Shown one piece after another: positions 25,436-36,830 of a stretch of DNA of 64,000 bases; positions within the stretch are counted from its first letter, which is position 1, and every line of letters begins with the position of its first letter. The stretch is from Edolisoma coerulescens (lineage: Eukaryota; Chordata; Aves; Passeriformes; Campephagidae). The position numbers and the translations under genes are program-made. The notes beneath the pieces are model-generated. The model was not told the DNA's origin, searched no databases, and saw only the letters and a program-made list of their open reading frames with translations. The stretch spans positions 494,967-558,966 of the forward strand of contig VWZW01007078.1 in the NCBI GenBank assembly GCA_013397115.1, in the 5' to 3' direction.

Positions 25436-25606
25436 TGAGAAGTTGCCCAGAGAAATTGTGGACACCCCATCCCTGGAAGTGTTCAGGACCAGGATGGATG
25501 GAGTTTGGAGCAATTTGGGATAGTGGAAGGTGTTCCTGCCCATGGCAGGGGGTGGGACTGGATGATCATTAAGGTCCCTCTCACCCCAAACCACTCTGGG
25601 ATTCAA
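25436..25606 (+). mobile_element. CR1 3' end, plus orientation
   Basis: It reads gaagttgcccagagaaattg, then accccatccctggaagtgttc, gcccatggcagggggtggg and ggatgatcattaaggtccc, ending near ccactctgggattcaatgag. This is the sense CR1 tail. It lacks the upstream ORF2 portion. Confidence 0.93.
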
Positions 25607-26514
25607 TGAGGGTCTCACCCCTAGCCCAAAATGCCCTTTCCCTGCTTCCCCCAGCTCCTCCCTGGGGAACCCCCTCCCACCACCCACTTCTCCCCAGCCA
25701 GGTCCCTGTAGCTGATCTGAAGTGCCACAGCCTATCTCCTGCTTTTGGGACCCTTCTCTTCCCATCACCCCACCTTCAAGTGACCTGTCCTGCACCCTGC
25801 TGCTGGTGGCTCTTGGCCACGGCTCAGGGGACAGCTCTGCAGGGCAGGGATGTGCCAGCTCCCGGGGCACGTGTTCCAAGGAGCCTTGCAGCAGTGCCCG
25901 GGTGCAGCCTGGCACTGCCTGTCAGCCCTCCTGCCCCTAAAAGTCCTGCCTGGCCCTCCACAGGAGTCAGGACCTCAAATATCATGGGATGTGGCATTTG
26001 TCACCTCCTGTGTTTGCAGAGATATGGAAAGACCTGCCAGCAGACCTGGCTGGAACGAGCTCCCAGAGATGTCCTGCCCATAAACCTGGGATTGCAGAGC
26101 ATCCACAGGGAGCTGGGATTTGACATAGCTCCTGCATTAGAAACTCCCAGTCTGGCTGAGTTTGCCCTTTGCCTCCACAGCCAGGGCCTGACCAGTTGAA
26201 AATTTGGAGCTGACTCTGAGCGTGCCAGCCCAGGACACAAATCCTTCAAATCCTAGTCTAAAACTTCAGGTATTTGAACCCTAAAACTTCAAGTTTTTGA
26301 GCTCCCCAAGCAGGTAAACCATGGCAGGCAGACACGGGAAGACCTGGCCAACACCAGTGACTGTCCTAGACCACGAAAAGATTCATCATTTCATCTTCCA
26401 TCCACCTCTGCCTCCAACAGACCATCCCACATGTTGGCCCAGACCTCAACACCCAACTAGAACAGTCCCTGTGTGCCCTCTCCTGCCACTCAGGAGAGTG
26501 TCCAGGTGAGTTCA
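25607..26514. other. Intron between CR1 and minisatellite
   Basis: The DNA is GC-moderate and C-rich on plus. Antiparallel open frames are present without family resemblance. Nothing further recognised. Confidence 0.35.
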
Positions 26515-27188
26515 GGGCCCTTTTTGTTAGTTCAAACTCCTTCCTGTGAGTTCAAACTTCTTCCTGTGGGTTCAAACACTTTCTTGTAGGTTAAAACCCT
26601 TTCTTGTGGGTTTAGATCCCTCCTTGTGTGTTCAAATCCCTTTTTTATTGTTTCAAATCCCTTCCTGTGGGTTCAAACCCCTTCCTGTATTTCAAACCCT
26701 TTCTTGTGGGTTCAAATCTGCTCCCTCTCTGTTCAAATCCCTTCTTGTGATTCCAAATCTGCTTCCTGTAGATTCAAATCCTTTCTTGTAGATTAAAACC
26801 CTTTCTTGTGGGTTCAAATCCCTTTTTGTGGGTTCAAAACCCTTCCTGTAAGTTCAAATCCCTCCTCGTGTGTTCAAACCCCTTCTTGAGGGTTCAGATC
26901 TCTTCTTGTAGTTTCAAACCCCTTCCTGTAGGCTCAAATCCTTTCTTGTAAGTTCAAATCCTTTCTTGTGGGTTCAAATCCTTCCTGTAGGTACAAATCC
27001 CTCCTTGTGTGTTCAAATCCCTTTTTATTGGTACAAATCCCTTCCTGTGGGTTCAAACCCCTTCCTGTAGGTTCAAATCCCTTCCTGTGGGTTCAAACCC
27101 CTTCCTGTAGGTCCAAGTCCCTTCCTGTGGGTTCAAGCCCTTTCATGTTGGCTCAAACACTTTTCTGTGGGTTCCAACCCCTTTTTTG
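26515..27188. repeat. Minisatellite of about 20-bp units
   Basis: Roughly 33 imperfect head-to-tail copies of a 20-bp unit close to ttcctgtgggttcaaatccc. Variation is concentrated at gtggg/gtagg and aatccc/aacccc, and a few units are one base longer or shorter. The right third (27040-27130) is the most regular. Because 20 is not a multiple of three and the unit has no stop in any plus frame, long repetitive open frames arise without being genes. Many units contain ggttcaaatcc, which fits the B-box consensus of RNA polymerase III promoters. Confidence 0.97.
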
Positions 27189-28529
27189 CTACACGTGAAG
27201 ACAGGACTTGACCTTGGCCACCAGACATCCCAGACAAACCCATCAACCCCCCCGAGCCGGCCAAGGAGACAGAGCTCTCAGGTTCCTGTGTTTGGGCTGC
27301 TGGGCAGGATATCCAACCCTGGAACACCTCCTGGGACACGGCAGCGTGTCAGGAAGGCTCTCGTCTGCTGGCTCCAAGGGTGGCCCAGAGAGGATTTTGC
27401 CGGGGCTCGATTCCCTGCCGCCGGAAACACTCCCTCAACCGCGCGGGGTGGCCGCGTGCCAGCGGGCCGGGTTTCCACCGTGGTCTCATGAGGACACTCT
27501 GCTGGAAAGAGGATGCTGCAGGCTTGAGTCATCTCCAGGCTCTGGAGGGAATTAAAGTCTCTACCTCCCACCCCCCTGCCTGCGTGTCCTGCCGCTTGAG
27601 GTGACAGCCAAAAAGCAGGACACCGAGCCTGCGCCTTTTGAAGTAGCTTTGGGATCTAATCTCTTTCCCCGTGCTTTCATCATGCAGCCTTTTTTCCTGG
27701 TACGTATGGAATATTTCGTGTCATATGTTTCCCCCCTCTGATACCCCAAGCCCCTGGGGTGGCCCTGGATGCTCCAGGTGGTCACAACTTTTTTTGTGAA
27801 GCTCAAGCTCATGTGACTGGAAATCTTTCTGGAGCCACCGCAGTTGACCCAAGTCTCCTCAAGTGGGATTTCCTTCCTTACTTCAGCTGTTCGAAAGCAG
27901 GAAAGCTGATCCAAACTCATCATCTCTATTCTCTCATTCATCAACAGAGAGAAAGAGAGAGATTTCCAGAAAGCCACTCATCCCATCTCCAGATAAGTGT
28001 CTGCAACACCTCCCACGGATTTCCTGTCTCCTTCCCTTGACTACAGAAGGGTCCAGACGACCGACTGAGAGCTGATGGCTGATACCAGATGTCTCCCATC
28101 TCCTTGGCATCACTTCCCTATCAGATGCCTCTCATTGCTGTCATTTTGAGAAGTCATTTTGGGGAATCACTTATACTTACCCCACGGAAAAGATTTGGGG
28201 GACATGGAGGCTGTGGCAGTGCCATGCTAACAGGCAGGGAGGTAATTTTCCTGTGGTGAGCAAAGTTCATGCGAAAATGGAATGCATTCCCATCTGACAG
28301 CTGGAATGGGAGCTCCCAGAGCTGGCTGGGATATTTTTTGTTTCTGTCATCCCTTAATTCGGCTTTTTTTTTTCCCTTGTGGAGCAAATGCACAGCTTTG
28401 GGAAGGTGACACAAGCCATGAGTAGTCCTTGTCTAGAACAGACCCTATCCCATAGTTTCCATGTCCTTCCCCACCCGGAGGAGTGGTACCGCCTTTCAAT
28501 GGAATCCCCATGGAGATCAATCCCGTGCA
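27189..28529. other. Intron after the minisatellite, with a CpG cluster
   Basis: About 14 CpGs fall within 27395-27490 (for example ctgccgccgg and ccgcgcggggtggccgcgtg). The rest is ordinary intron with no exon or repeat family recognised. Confidence 0.35.
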
Positions 28530-29015
28530 TAATCATAGAATCATGGAGTCATTGAGCTTGGAAAGGTTCTTTAAGATCGTCAAGTCCAACTGTTGACCCA
28601 GAAGGGTCAAGTCTGCCACTGACCCATGTCCCCAAGTGCCACATCCACACATCTCCTAAATCCATCCAAGGATGGTCAATCCACCACTGCCCCGGGCAGC
28701 TGTGCCAGGGCTGGGCAGCCCTTTCAGGGAATAAATTGTTCCCAATATCCAACCTAATCCTTCCATGGCTCAGCTTGAGGCCATTTCTCCTTGTCCTGTC
28801 CCTTGTTCCCTGGGAGTAGAGTCTGACCCCCACCCCCCCTTCCCCCCAGCTGCCCCCTCCTGTCAGGGACTTGTGCAGAGCCAGAAGGTCCCCCTGAGCC
28901 TCCTTTTCTCCATCCTGAGCCCCTTTCCCAGCTCCCTCAGCCACTCTTCATCAGACTTGTGTTCCAGACTCTTCCCAAGCTCCATTTCCATCCTTTGGAA
29001 ATGCTCCAGCATCTC
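28530..29015 (-). mobile_element. CR1 3' part, gtcagggactt group
   Basis: The terminus aatcatagaatcatggagtc is followed by tgtccccaagtgccacatcc, ctgtcagggacttgtgcag and cctccttttctccatcctg. The minus translation shows CR1 ORF2 tail motifs such as LRELGKGLRMEKRRLRG. It fades after about 485 bp. Confidence 0.94.
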
Positions 29016-30607
29016 CTGCTGGCTTCTCCAAGGCATCCCTAAAGAAGCTGGAGACCAGGGGCAAGACTCACAGGCACCTGGCACTGCTTCAGAGGATATC
29101 AAAGATATCCACGGACTGCTGGCAGGTGGGATAGAGGGCATGAAGAAGACCTCTGCCCTTCTAGACACACATCTGAGGGTGCACTGAGCCTCTTAGAGCA
29201 TCTTGAATGTTTTGGAGCTCCTGGGTCTCAGTCGAAAAGGGGAATCTCTACAGCAACAGGCCATGGAACCAGGCAGGACAACTCCACCCTGCCACAGACA
29301 AGGAAGAGGCAACTCTTCCTCACTCTGTTCATTGCTCCATCGATCTGTTTCCCATGGGAATCTTGCCCCTGCTGCCCAAACCAGCTGGAAGAATCCCTTG
29401 CTGTGAGACTGACAGCACAGTCTGCATGTCCCTGCAAGCCACAGCTACCAGGACCTTCTGTCCTTGCAGCCTCCAGGGCTGCTGGTCCCCCTGTCACCAG
29501 CTCAAAGATGTCACTGCTCAGAGCTCAGAGAAGGGGACAGCACCCAAAGGGGGTTTGGGAGCTCCCTTGGTGGGTTTGTAGCAGCAAAGAGCAGAACATG
29601 GACAGAATAAATCTCCCTGGACAGCTTTGCTTGTTATGGGAGCTGGAGAAGGCTGGGAAGTGTGAAGGAGCAGGATAACAGTCTTGGAGTGGAGCCAAGA
29701 CACTTCCCACAAATCCTTTGCTCTGGTGTTGGAGCAATTCTATGAGTAAGTGCAACCCCTTCCATTGTTTCCTTTAGGACTTTTTATCAGGAAGCCAAAT
29801 CTAATCCTTAATAACCATATTCTTCATTCCCAACTGTTTTCTCGACTCTAGCACCCCATCAATCCCACATGAAAGTTATTCATAAACAGATCCTGTTCTC
29901 CTCAACCTTCTGATCACTATTTCAGACATTCTTTGTTTTAGCAAAAGGTACAATAAACTCATCCCTGGCTGCAGTGCAGGGTTGAGAGACCCAGGCACGG
30001 GACCCAGGAGCCCTGGCTCCCAGGTATCACTGATATTTGTATGATAGCAACGTTAAAAGGTTTCTGCTGAGACCAGAGTTGGATTGTGCCGAGTCCGGAG
30101 CGCACACAGAGTAAGAGACAGCTCTTGCCCTAAAGCATTTACAATCTAAACTGACAAGGACAGAACCACAGCAAAAGAAAGGATGTGTTATTAACAGCAG
30201 GGGACTAAGGCACTGAGAGATGCAATAAATCGCCTGCAGTCACACAGGGAGCTTGTGGAGGAGCCAAAACCTGACCCTCGGTTTCCCACTGATGCTGCCT
30301 CATCTCAGCCGTCAGGGAAGGAGCACACTGGGAATCTGGGTGAGTTGGGAATTTTGCTGATGGGTCAGGTGAGGTCAGGAGCCCTGCAAAAAACCACAGC
30401 CCCTCACAAAGGCATTCTTGCCCCTGCCCCAGCCTTATCTATTTATGGCTGGGAGGGAGGAGAAAAGCCCCTTCTGACACCCCCACCCTCAGTGTCATCA
30501 CCATCCCAACTGGCTTTTGTTTGCTCGGACAGGTCCCCTCCAAACCCCGTTAGAGGGGTCAGGGCTGAGGCTGAAAAACCACTCCAGGTACTTTTACAGA
30601 CTGGCAG
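29016..30607. other. Intron, no gene recognised
   Basis: Single-copy-looking DNA. No exon, RNA gene or known repeat was recognised. Confidence 0.35.
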
Positions 30608-30835
30608 GAATCACAGAATCATGGAATCACTGAGGTCGGAAAAGACCTTTAAGGTTGTCTTGAACTGTTATCCCAACCCCACCACCACGTTCACCACTAA
30701 ACTGTGTCCTCAAGTGCCACAGCCACACAATTTTTGAACACTTCCAGGGATGGTGACTCCACCACTTCCCTGGGAAGCCTGTTCCAATGCTTTACGACCC
30801 TTTCTCTAAGGAAATTTCTCTTAATATCTAATCCA
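30608..30835 (-). mobile_element. CR1 3' end, 5'-truncated
   Basis: It starts aatcacagaatcatggaatc and contains ctgtgtcctcaagtgccac and gggatggtgactccaccac, ending after tcttaatatctaatcc. Length about 228 bp. Confidence 0.93.
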
Positions 30836-31114
30836 GGAAGGGGAAACTGAAATCACTTTTCCTTAGAGGAAACTTGCCTGAAAGAGTGGGTTTCAGGGGA
30901 CACCGGTGTGAAAGAGTGACCCTCAGCAAGTTTGCTCTGTAGCGCATAAAACTGTGCTGCGACTTGTTGGTAATTTCTGAGTCTTGTCAAAGCACAGAGT
31001 GATTGTCTGTGCACACCTGCCCTGCAACACTCTGTGTCCACACACCCAAGATGTGAGGAAAAATAAATTCCCTTTATCCACTGATACAGAGGCTGCTGCT
31101 ACCTTTGTCATGGG

Positions 31115-31362
31115 CTCAGGCTGTGCCAGGGGAGGCTCAGGCTGGACATCAGGAGGATCTTCTTCATGGAAAGGGTGGTCAGGCATTGGAAGGGGCTGCC
31201 CAGGGGGGTTTGGAGTCCCCATCCCTGGAGGTGTCCGGGGAATGACTGGATGTGGCACTCAGTGCTCTGGGCTGGGTGATGAGGTGGGGATCAGTCACAG
31301 GTTGGACTCGATGATCTCGGAGGTCTTTTCCAACCTGAGTGATCCTGTGGTTCCATGATTTT
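31115..31362 (+). mobile_element. CR1 3' end, plus orientation
   Basis: The copy reads ggaggctcaggctggacatc, ggaggatcttcttcatgg, ccatccctggaggtgtccg, gttggactcgatgatctc and ends gatcctgtggttccatg. It faces a minus CR1 that begins 279 bp further right. Confidence 0.93.
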
Positions 31363-31640
31363 TGATATTTTGCTTCTGACATCATTTCCTGTACCATTAT
31401 CCAGCCTACCAAAGCTCCTTAACTCTCAGGGATGGATTTGAACCATAGCAGTGATGCAAAGGAGACTTTTACCATTCAGTGGAAACCCCAAATCTGAAGA
31501 GTTTAGGATTAGGTATGGCAGGGTTTGATTTCAGCTGAAAACAATCAGTAAATTTAGGTTCTTGACTTATCACATCCAGCCCTGTGTCTCATTTAGGTGC
31601 TTGTTGTTCATCCCTGGTCCATTCCAGACATTTGGTTGTC

Positions 31641-32079
31641 ATGGAGTCATAGAATCCTTTAGATTGGAAAATACCTCTAAGATCATCCAGTCCAATCATC
31701 AACCCAGCACCACGTGTTCACCACTGACCCATGTCCCCAAGTGCCACATCCTCATGGATTTTAAATCCCTCCAGGGATGGTGACACCAAAACTTCCCTGG
31801 GCAGCCTGCACCAATGCCTGACAACCCTTTTAGTGAAGAATTTTTTCCTAATAGCCAATCTAAACCTCCCCTAGTGCAGCCTGAGGCCGTTTCCTCTCCT
31901 CCTGTCCCTGGGAGCAGAGCCCGACCCCCACCTGGCTGCCCCCTCCTGTCAGGGAGTTGTGCAGAGCCCCAAGGTCCCCCCTGAGCCTCCTTTGCTCCAG
32001 GCTGAGCCCCTTTCCCAGCTCCCTCAGCCACTCCTGGTGCTCTAGCCCCTTCCCTAGCTCCATTCCCTTCCCTGGTCAT
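31641..32079 (-). mobile_element. CR1 3' part, gtcagggagttgt group
   Basis: It runs from catggagtcatagaatcct through aacccagcaccacgtgttc, tgtcagggagttgtgcagagc and cctcctttgctccaggctg to cattcccttccctgg. The minus translation retains ORF2 tail words such as EGAGKGAQPGAKEAQGG in a shifted frame. Confidence 0.94.
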
Positions 32080-33868
32080 GTCATGACACTGGTTTCTGCT
32101 CTGAAGCCATATCCACCAGGACTCTACTCCTCAGACAGGCATGGCCATGATTTAGGAAATCAGAGTAAATTGCCCATGGTGTCTTGCACAGCAAAACCCA
32201 CATTTCTGAGATCACCCTGCCTCCGTTTGGTCATAGATCCATCTTTTTGTGTAAATGCCTCCCTTTCTCCATTTCCCTAGAATCCAGGCTGGATTAGGAA
32301 AGTTTTTGATATCAATAAATACATTACTGCTGTGAGTGCTCTCAACATCTGCGTGTGAACCCTCGGACGCAGCCACGGCAACGGGGAATTCAAATGATCT
32401 GTCTGATCTCATCCTTCTGCTTGGATGAGGTTCCCATGAATTATTCGTGTCCAGACCTGGAGTCCCCGCATGCTCCTGAGTGCAAACAGGCACTTTCCTT
32501 ACACGATATTTATGGAGCAGAAGCATCAGGTGAGGAACGAGCAGTTTTAGGGCTCATGTCATTTACTGGGCCAAGAAAAGGAATTGTTTGTAGCACCGAG
32601 CTCTGTTCCAGCCTCCGGGACCTCACATAAAGTAATTAACTGAGAATTTCAGGGTCAGTGTCTGGCCCTGAGGCCAACAGGAAGAATCTGTCCACATCCA
32701 CGCTCCGGAATGCTCCGAGCCTTCAAAACTGGGTGGGCACGTCCAGAGCCTGCAGGGAGGGGATGGGGCACAGACAGCAGGGCAGCTCCTCTGTAGCTGT
32801 GCTCTCGTCAAACAGGAAGGACAGGATGTAGTAATGCCTTACGTCGATTTATTGCAAACATTTCAGACTCTCAGTGTTCCAAGGGAAACCATCTCCGGTG
32901 CCATGAGCTCAAGGCAGTCAGAGAGGGCTGCTGCCTTAGTCCTGCACAGGATCCTGTCCCCCAGCACTGAGCCTGCTCATCCCTCTGGACAAGGGTAAAG
33001 CCTTCAGGATGTGACCCCACAACTCATTTCTAGGGCTTTAGGAGGGTGCTCAGGTCTAGTTTTCATCACAATTGGACTGATTATTTTGCATTTTGCTTCT
33101 GATCCATCCCAGCACCAAAAAACATTGCCTTGGCTCAAGCAGGTTTTTGTGTTTGGGCTTTGCAATCTGCCCCCCTCCCTCTCCCCTGGCCTCCCTCGGT
33201 GAAAGTTAATTTAGGACAGCAGCCTTCGAGTGAAAAATGGTGTTTTTCGGGAAGCACCAACTGAGGGCAGCTGTCCATGCAGGAAGGGGCGATCCTTGCT
33301 TTTAGGAATATCAAGGACAAGTCCCCAGGAAGCAAAGTCATGCCTGCAATTCCTGCTGTTACCCAGATCCAAGTCAGGGAGCTTCTTGGTGATTGCCACA
33401 GCACCATCCCCGCCAGAACAATTTCAAGAAAAACCAATAAATAACCAACAGTAACATGGCTTTTCTTCATGGACCACGCTTCTCTCAGCCAAGAAAATGT
33501 TCCCTAATAACAGGATTCCACCATGATGGTGTCACCAAAGCCTGGCAACGCCACTCAAGAGCCCCTGATCTTAAATAAGGTATTTTCCTTCCCAGCAGTG
33601 AAAACTGCAGTGCCTTCACCCACTCCTCTGAATAATGGGAGTGTTTCTGCAAGCTTGCCATGGTAATTTAAAATCAATTTTACTTTGGTTTCCCATTATA
33701 ACTTTTGCTATAGGAAATTAACACTTTAGTAAATCACCTATCACCTGCAAAAACAACAGAGTGCAATAAATGGTAGTGCCTGTGAGGTTTGGTTGGTTTG
33801 CAGTGAAAAAAAAAATCCTAAAGGATATAATAATATAATAGTGTGATAATTGAAATATGTATTTTGGT
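32080..33868. other. Intron, no gene recognised
   Basis: No repeat family or exon was seen. The stretch 33650-33860 is AT-rich with several TAAT-type words and an A9 run. Confidence 0.35.
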
Positions 33869-34002
33869 AGAATCATAGAAGAACTTTAGGTTAGAAGGGG
33901 CCCTTAAAGGCCATCCATTGCTACACCCCTGATATGGGCAGTGATATCTTTAACCCAATTTGCTCAGGGCTCTGTCCAACTTGGCCTAGGACAGCTGCAG
34001 GA
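33869..34002 (-). mobile_element. Diverged CR1 3' end
   Basis: It starts tagaatcatagaagaactt and continues tagaaggggcccttaaaggcc and cagggctctgtccaacttgg. Substitutions are frequent, so this is an older copy. Confidence 0.85.
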
Positions 34003-35470
34003 TGGGCTGTACCCTTTGGATGTACCCTTTGGAGGAGCCAGCATGGTGAAAGCATCACCCCTGTGTGTGCAAGATGGTCACCAGCCCCACAACCAGTGCT
34101 GGGGGGGTGGGGGGAGGATATGAAGGTGAAAAATAAAGCTTACTCCAGCCTGTGGCCTTGCAAATCATTTTGGAGAAGATCTGCACCCAGGTCTTCTGCT
34201 GTCTCAGTTGGCTTCACCAACTCATTACAAGGTACAGCAGAGGATCCTGTTCACCCTCCTGGTTTTGGGAAATGATGCTCAAACCCCCTGGTGATGCTGT
34301 TGTGAAAGCCAGATCTGTATCTCCCGTGGCAAATAAACTGCTCCATTGCTCCTGGAGTTATTGGGCTGATTTCCTGATGGTTTTCTGCCTGTTTTCCCAG
34401 TGGTGAGCAAGAATTACTGCATATACCAGTTAACTCCAGCTCTTCCCATGACCACCACTTCAATACAAACCATGCAAAAGAGATGATGAAAAAAACCCAA
34501 CTGTCTCTGAGTTCCCCCATTTAAATTGCTACAGCCATTCAAAAGCCAGGTGTTTCCTGCCATCCAAACCTCCAGATTATCCAGCCCAGCTCTTTAAATG
34601 CACAGGACAAAAAAAAAAAAAAAAAGGTGTCAGGCTGGGCCTTCATCTCCTCTCCTGATGATTCCTGCTTTCAGCCCTTGCTGTCAGCAGTCCCCTCCCA
34701 GCACCAGCGGAATCAAAGGTGGAACCAGCTCCGACACAAGGAATAACAAAAGCGCCGGCACCGCTCTGGAGCCGCGAGTCATTAGGAAGTTCCTGCCTCT
34801 CTCCCAGTTGCACGTTAATGAGCGCAGGGAGAGCTGGGGATGGTTTGGCTCTGTGTTTGAGAGCTGGCTCGGGAGATGGAACCTGCCGTTCTGTGGCTTT
34901 CACAGGAAAAACGCTCCCCTCCCAGGCTCCAAAAAATCCTCGTCGAAACTGGCATGCGCGGGCAGATCCAGAGGATGGAGATGGAGGAGGGGTGGGGATG
35001 GATAATGGATGTCTCCTGCAGAGTCCAGTTGCAGAAAGCCCCTCTGATCTCTCCATGTATCTCTCCTCGTTTTTTCTGAGGTGTTTTGGGGTGGATGCAT
35101 GCATTTTAAGTGTAAAATGACTTTGGGATTAACACCAAGGCTGCAGGGCATGAACATGGATAAGCCAGGGTGGATGTTGAGCATGGGCTTAACAAGAACC
35201 TCCTCATAGGTCTGGAGATCCTGGATGGGATAAAGGGTCTGGCTTGCCTTTCTCAGTTAGGGACTCCTTGTAACACAAGGGCAGGAAGGTAAAATAGGGA
35301 CAGAAAGGCCACGCCTACACCTGCAAATCTGCCTTCCATCTCTTGGTCTCCCTCTTCCCTGTACATGCCAAGGTGTGGGAGACACACCCCATATGGACAT
35401 GGTTAGCTGCTTCAGAAGGTGAAATATAGAGAAAAGACACCATCTTGGACCCAAAAAACCCCACTTCCTA
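34003..35470. other. Intron with small simple repeats
   Basis: A 13-bp tandem duplication (tgtaccctttgga at 34008-34033) and an A17 run (34609-34625) are present. CpGs are slightly enriched at 34745-34960. No exon was recognised. Confidence 0.35.
34609..34625. repeat. A17 homopolymer
   Basis: An uninterrupted A run with no recognisable retroposon attached. Confidence 0.95.
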
Positions 35471-36479
35471 TGAATTCCAGAATGGGTCAGGTTGGAAGGG
35501 ACCACAGTGGCTCATCTGGTGCCACTTCCCTGCTCCAGCAGGGTCATCCCAGAGCACAGGGCACAGGATTGTGTCCAGACAATCCTGGAATACCTCCAGT
35601 GAGGGAGACTCCGCACCCTCTCTGGACAATCTGTTCAGTGCTCGGTCACTGCACAGGACAGAAGTTCTTCCTCATGTCCAGGTGGAACTTCCTGGGATCA
35701 TTTCCTGCCCGTTCCTCTGGTGCCATTGCTGGGCCCTGCTCTGAGCCCTCCCTGCAGACAGGGACACACAGGGCTGAGGGCCCCTCTCAGCTGTGTCTCC
35801 TCTCGAGGCTGAACAGCCCCAGCTCCCTCAGCCTTTCCTCATCAAGGAGATGCTCCAGGCCCTTCATCAACTCTGTCACCCTCTCTGGACCCGCTGCAGG
35901 AGCTCCTTGTCCCTGCGGTCCTGAGGAGCCCAGACCTGGACACAGCACCCCAGATGTGCCTCACAGGGCTGAGCAGAGGGGCAGGATCGCTCCCTGACCT
36001 GCTGGAAATGCTCTTCCTGGTGCACCCCAGGATCCCTTTGGCTTTCTTGGCCCCCAGGGCACTGCTGGCCCATGGACAGCCAGTTGTCCACCAGGACACC
36101 CAGATCCTTCTCTGCAGAGTTGCTCCAGCAGGTCAGGTCAACCCCAGCCTGTGCTGGTGCTTGGGGTTGTTCCTCCCCAGGTGCAGGACCCGCATTTCCC
36201 TCAGCTGAATTTCAGGCAGTTCTCTGCCCACGTCTCCAACCCATCAAGGTCCCTCTGAAGGGCTGCACAGCCCTTGGGGTGATCAGCCACTCCTCCCAGC
36301 TTTGTGTCATCACTGAACTTCTTGAGGAGGCACTTGTCCCTTCATCCAAGTCATTAATGGGCAAGTTAAACAATTCTGGGGCCAGTGTTGAACCCTGGGG
36401 GACACCACAAGTGACAGGCCTCCAACCAGACCCTGTGCCACTGGTCACAACCCTCTGGGCTCTGCTGTTCAGCCAGTTC
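35471..36479 (-). mobile_element. Long CR1 fragment: 3' end and part of reverse transcriptase
   Basis: Its terminus is at 35471 (tgaattccagaatgggtcag). Read on minus it gives degraded ORF2 sequence. Around 36300-36480 the motifs NWLNSRAQRVV, GVPQGS and INDLDEG, and in another frame FSDDTKLGG (the FADD catalytic box with A changed to S), identify the palm domain of the CR1 reverse transcriptase. Further toward the 3' end are LGCCVQVWAPQ and QRVQRG words. Frameshifts and stops make it inactive. It continues at 36596 after an inserted CR1. Confidence 0.95.
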
Positions 36480-36595
36480 ATGGAATCACAGAATCATTAA
36501 GGTTGGAAAAGACCTTCAAGGTCTAAGTCCAACCAGTAAGTTAAGACAGCCAGGTCCAGCCCTAAACCATGTCCCTAAGCACCACGTTTATGATA
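36480..36595 (-). mobile_element. Nested CR1 3' end inserted into the reverse-transcriptase fragment
   Basis: This 116-bp 5'-truncated CR1 (atggaatcacagaatcatt to the caccacgtttatgata block) splits the surrounding CR1. The 6-bp word cagttc stands on both sides, at 36474-36479 and 36596-36601. Leaving out the insert and one copy of the word restores an in-frame CR1 reading WTENWLNS, which fixes the boundaries. Confidence 0.93.
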
Positions 36596-36830
36596 CAGTT
36601 CTCAGTCCAACTCATCCACTCTTCCAGTCCACATTTCCTGAGTTTATCCAACAGATATGATGGGAGACAGAGTCAAAAGCCTTGCTGAAGTCCAGGTACA
36701 CAAAACCCACTGCTCTCCCCTCATCCATCCAGGTGGCTGTCTTACTGCAGAAGGCAACTGGGTTGGTCAAACATGATATCCCTTCAGTGAATCCATGCTG
36801 ACAACTCCTGATTGCCTTTCCCGACACTGG
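36596..36830 (-). mobile_element. CR1 reverse-transcriptase fragment, upstream continuation
   Basis: This is the continuation of the outer element. The minus translation gives CQHGFTEGISCLTN, then GFVYLDFSKAFDSVSHH, which is reverse-transcriptase motif A with its aspartate, then a KLRKCGLEEW-like stretch leading into the insertion point. It is 5'-truncated somewhere near 36830; the exact limit is uncertain. Confidence 0.93.

Noticed and set aside
26515..27188. CRISPR array or tRNA-derived array
   Set aside because: There are no spacers between units, the host is a vertebrate, and no tRNA cloverleaf or A box accompanies the B-box-like word.
26546..27198. Repetitive proteins encoded by the minisatellite
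   Set aside because: The 20-bp unit lacks stops on plus, so open frames are automatic. The frame shifts with every unit and there is no gene context.
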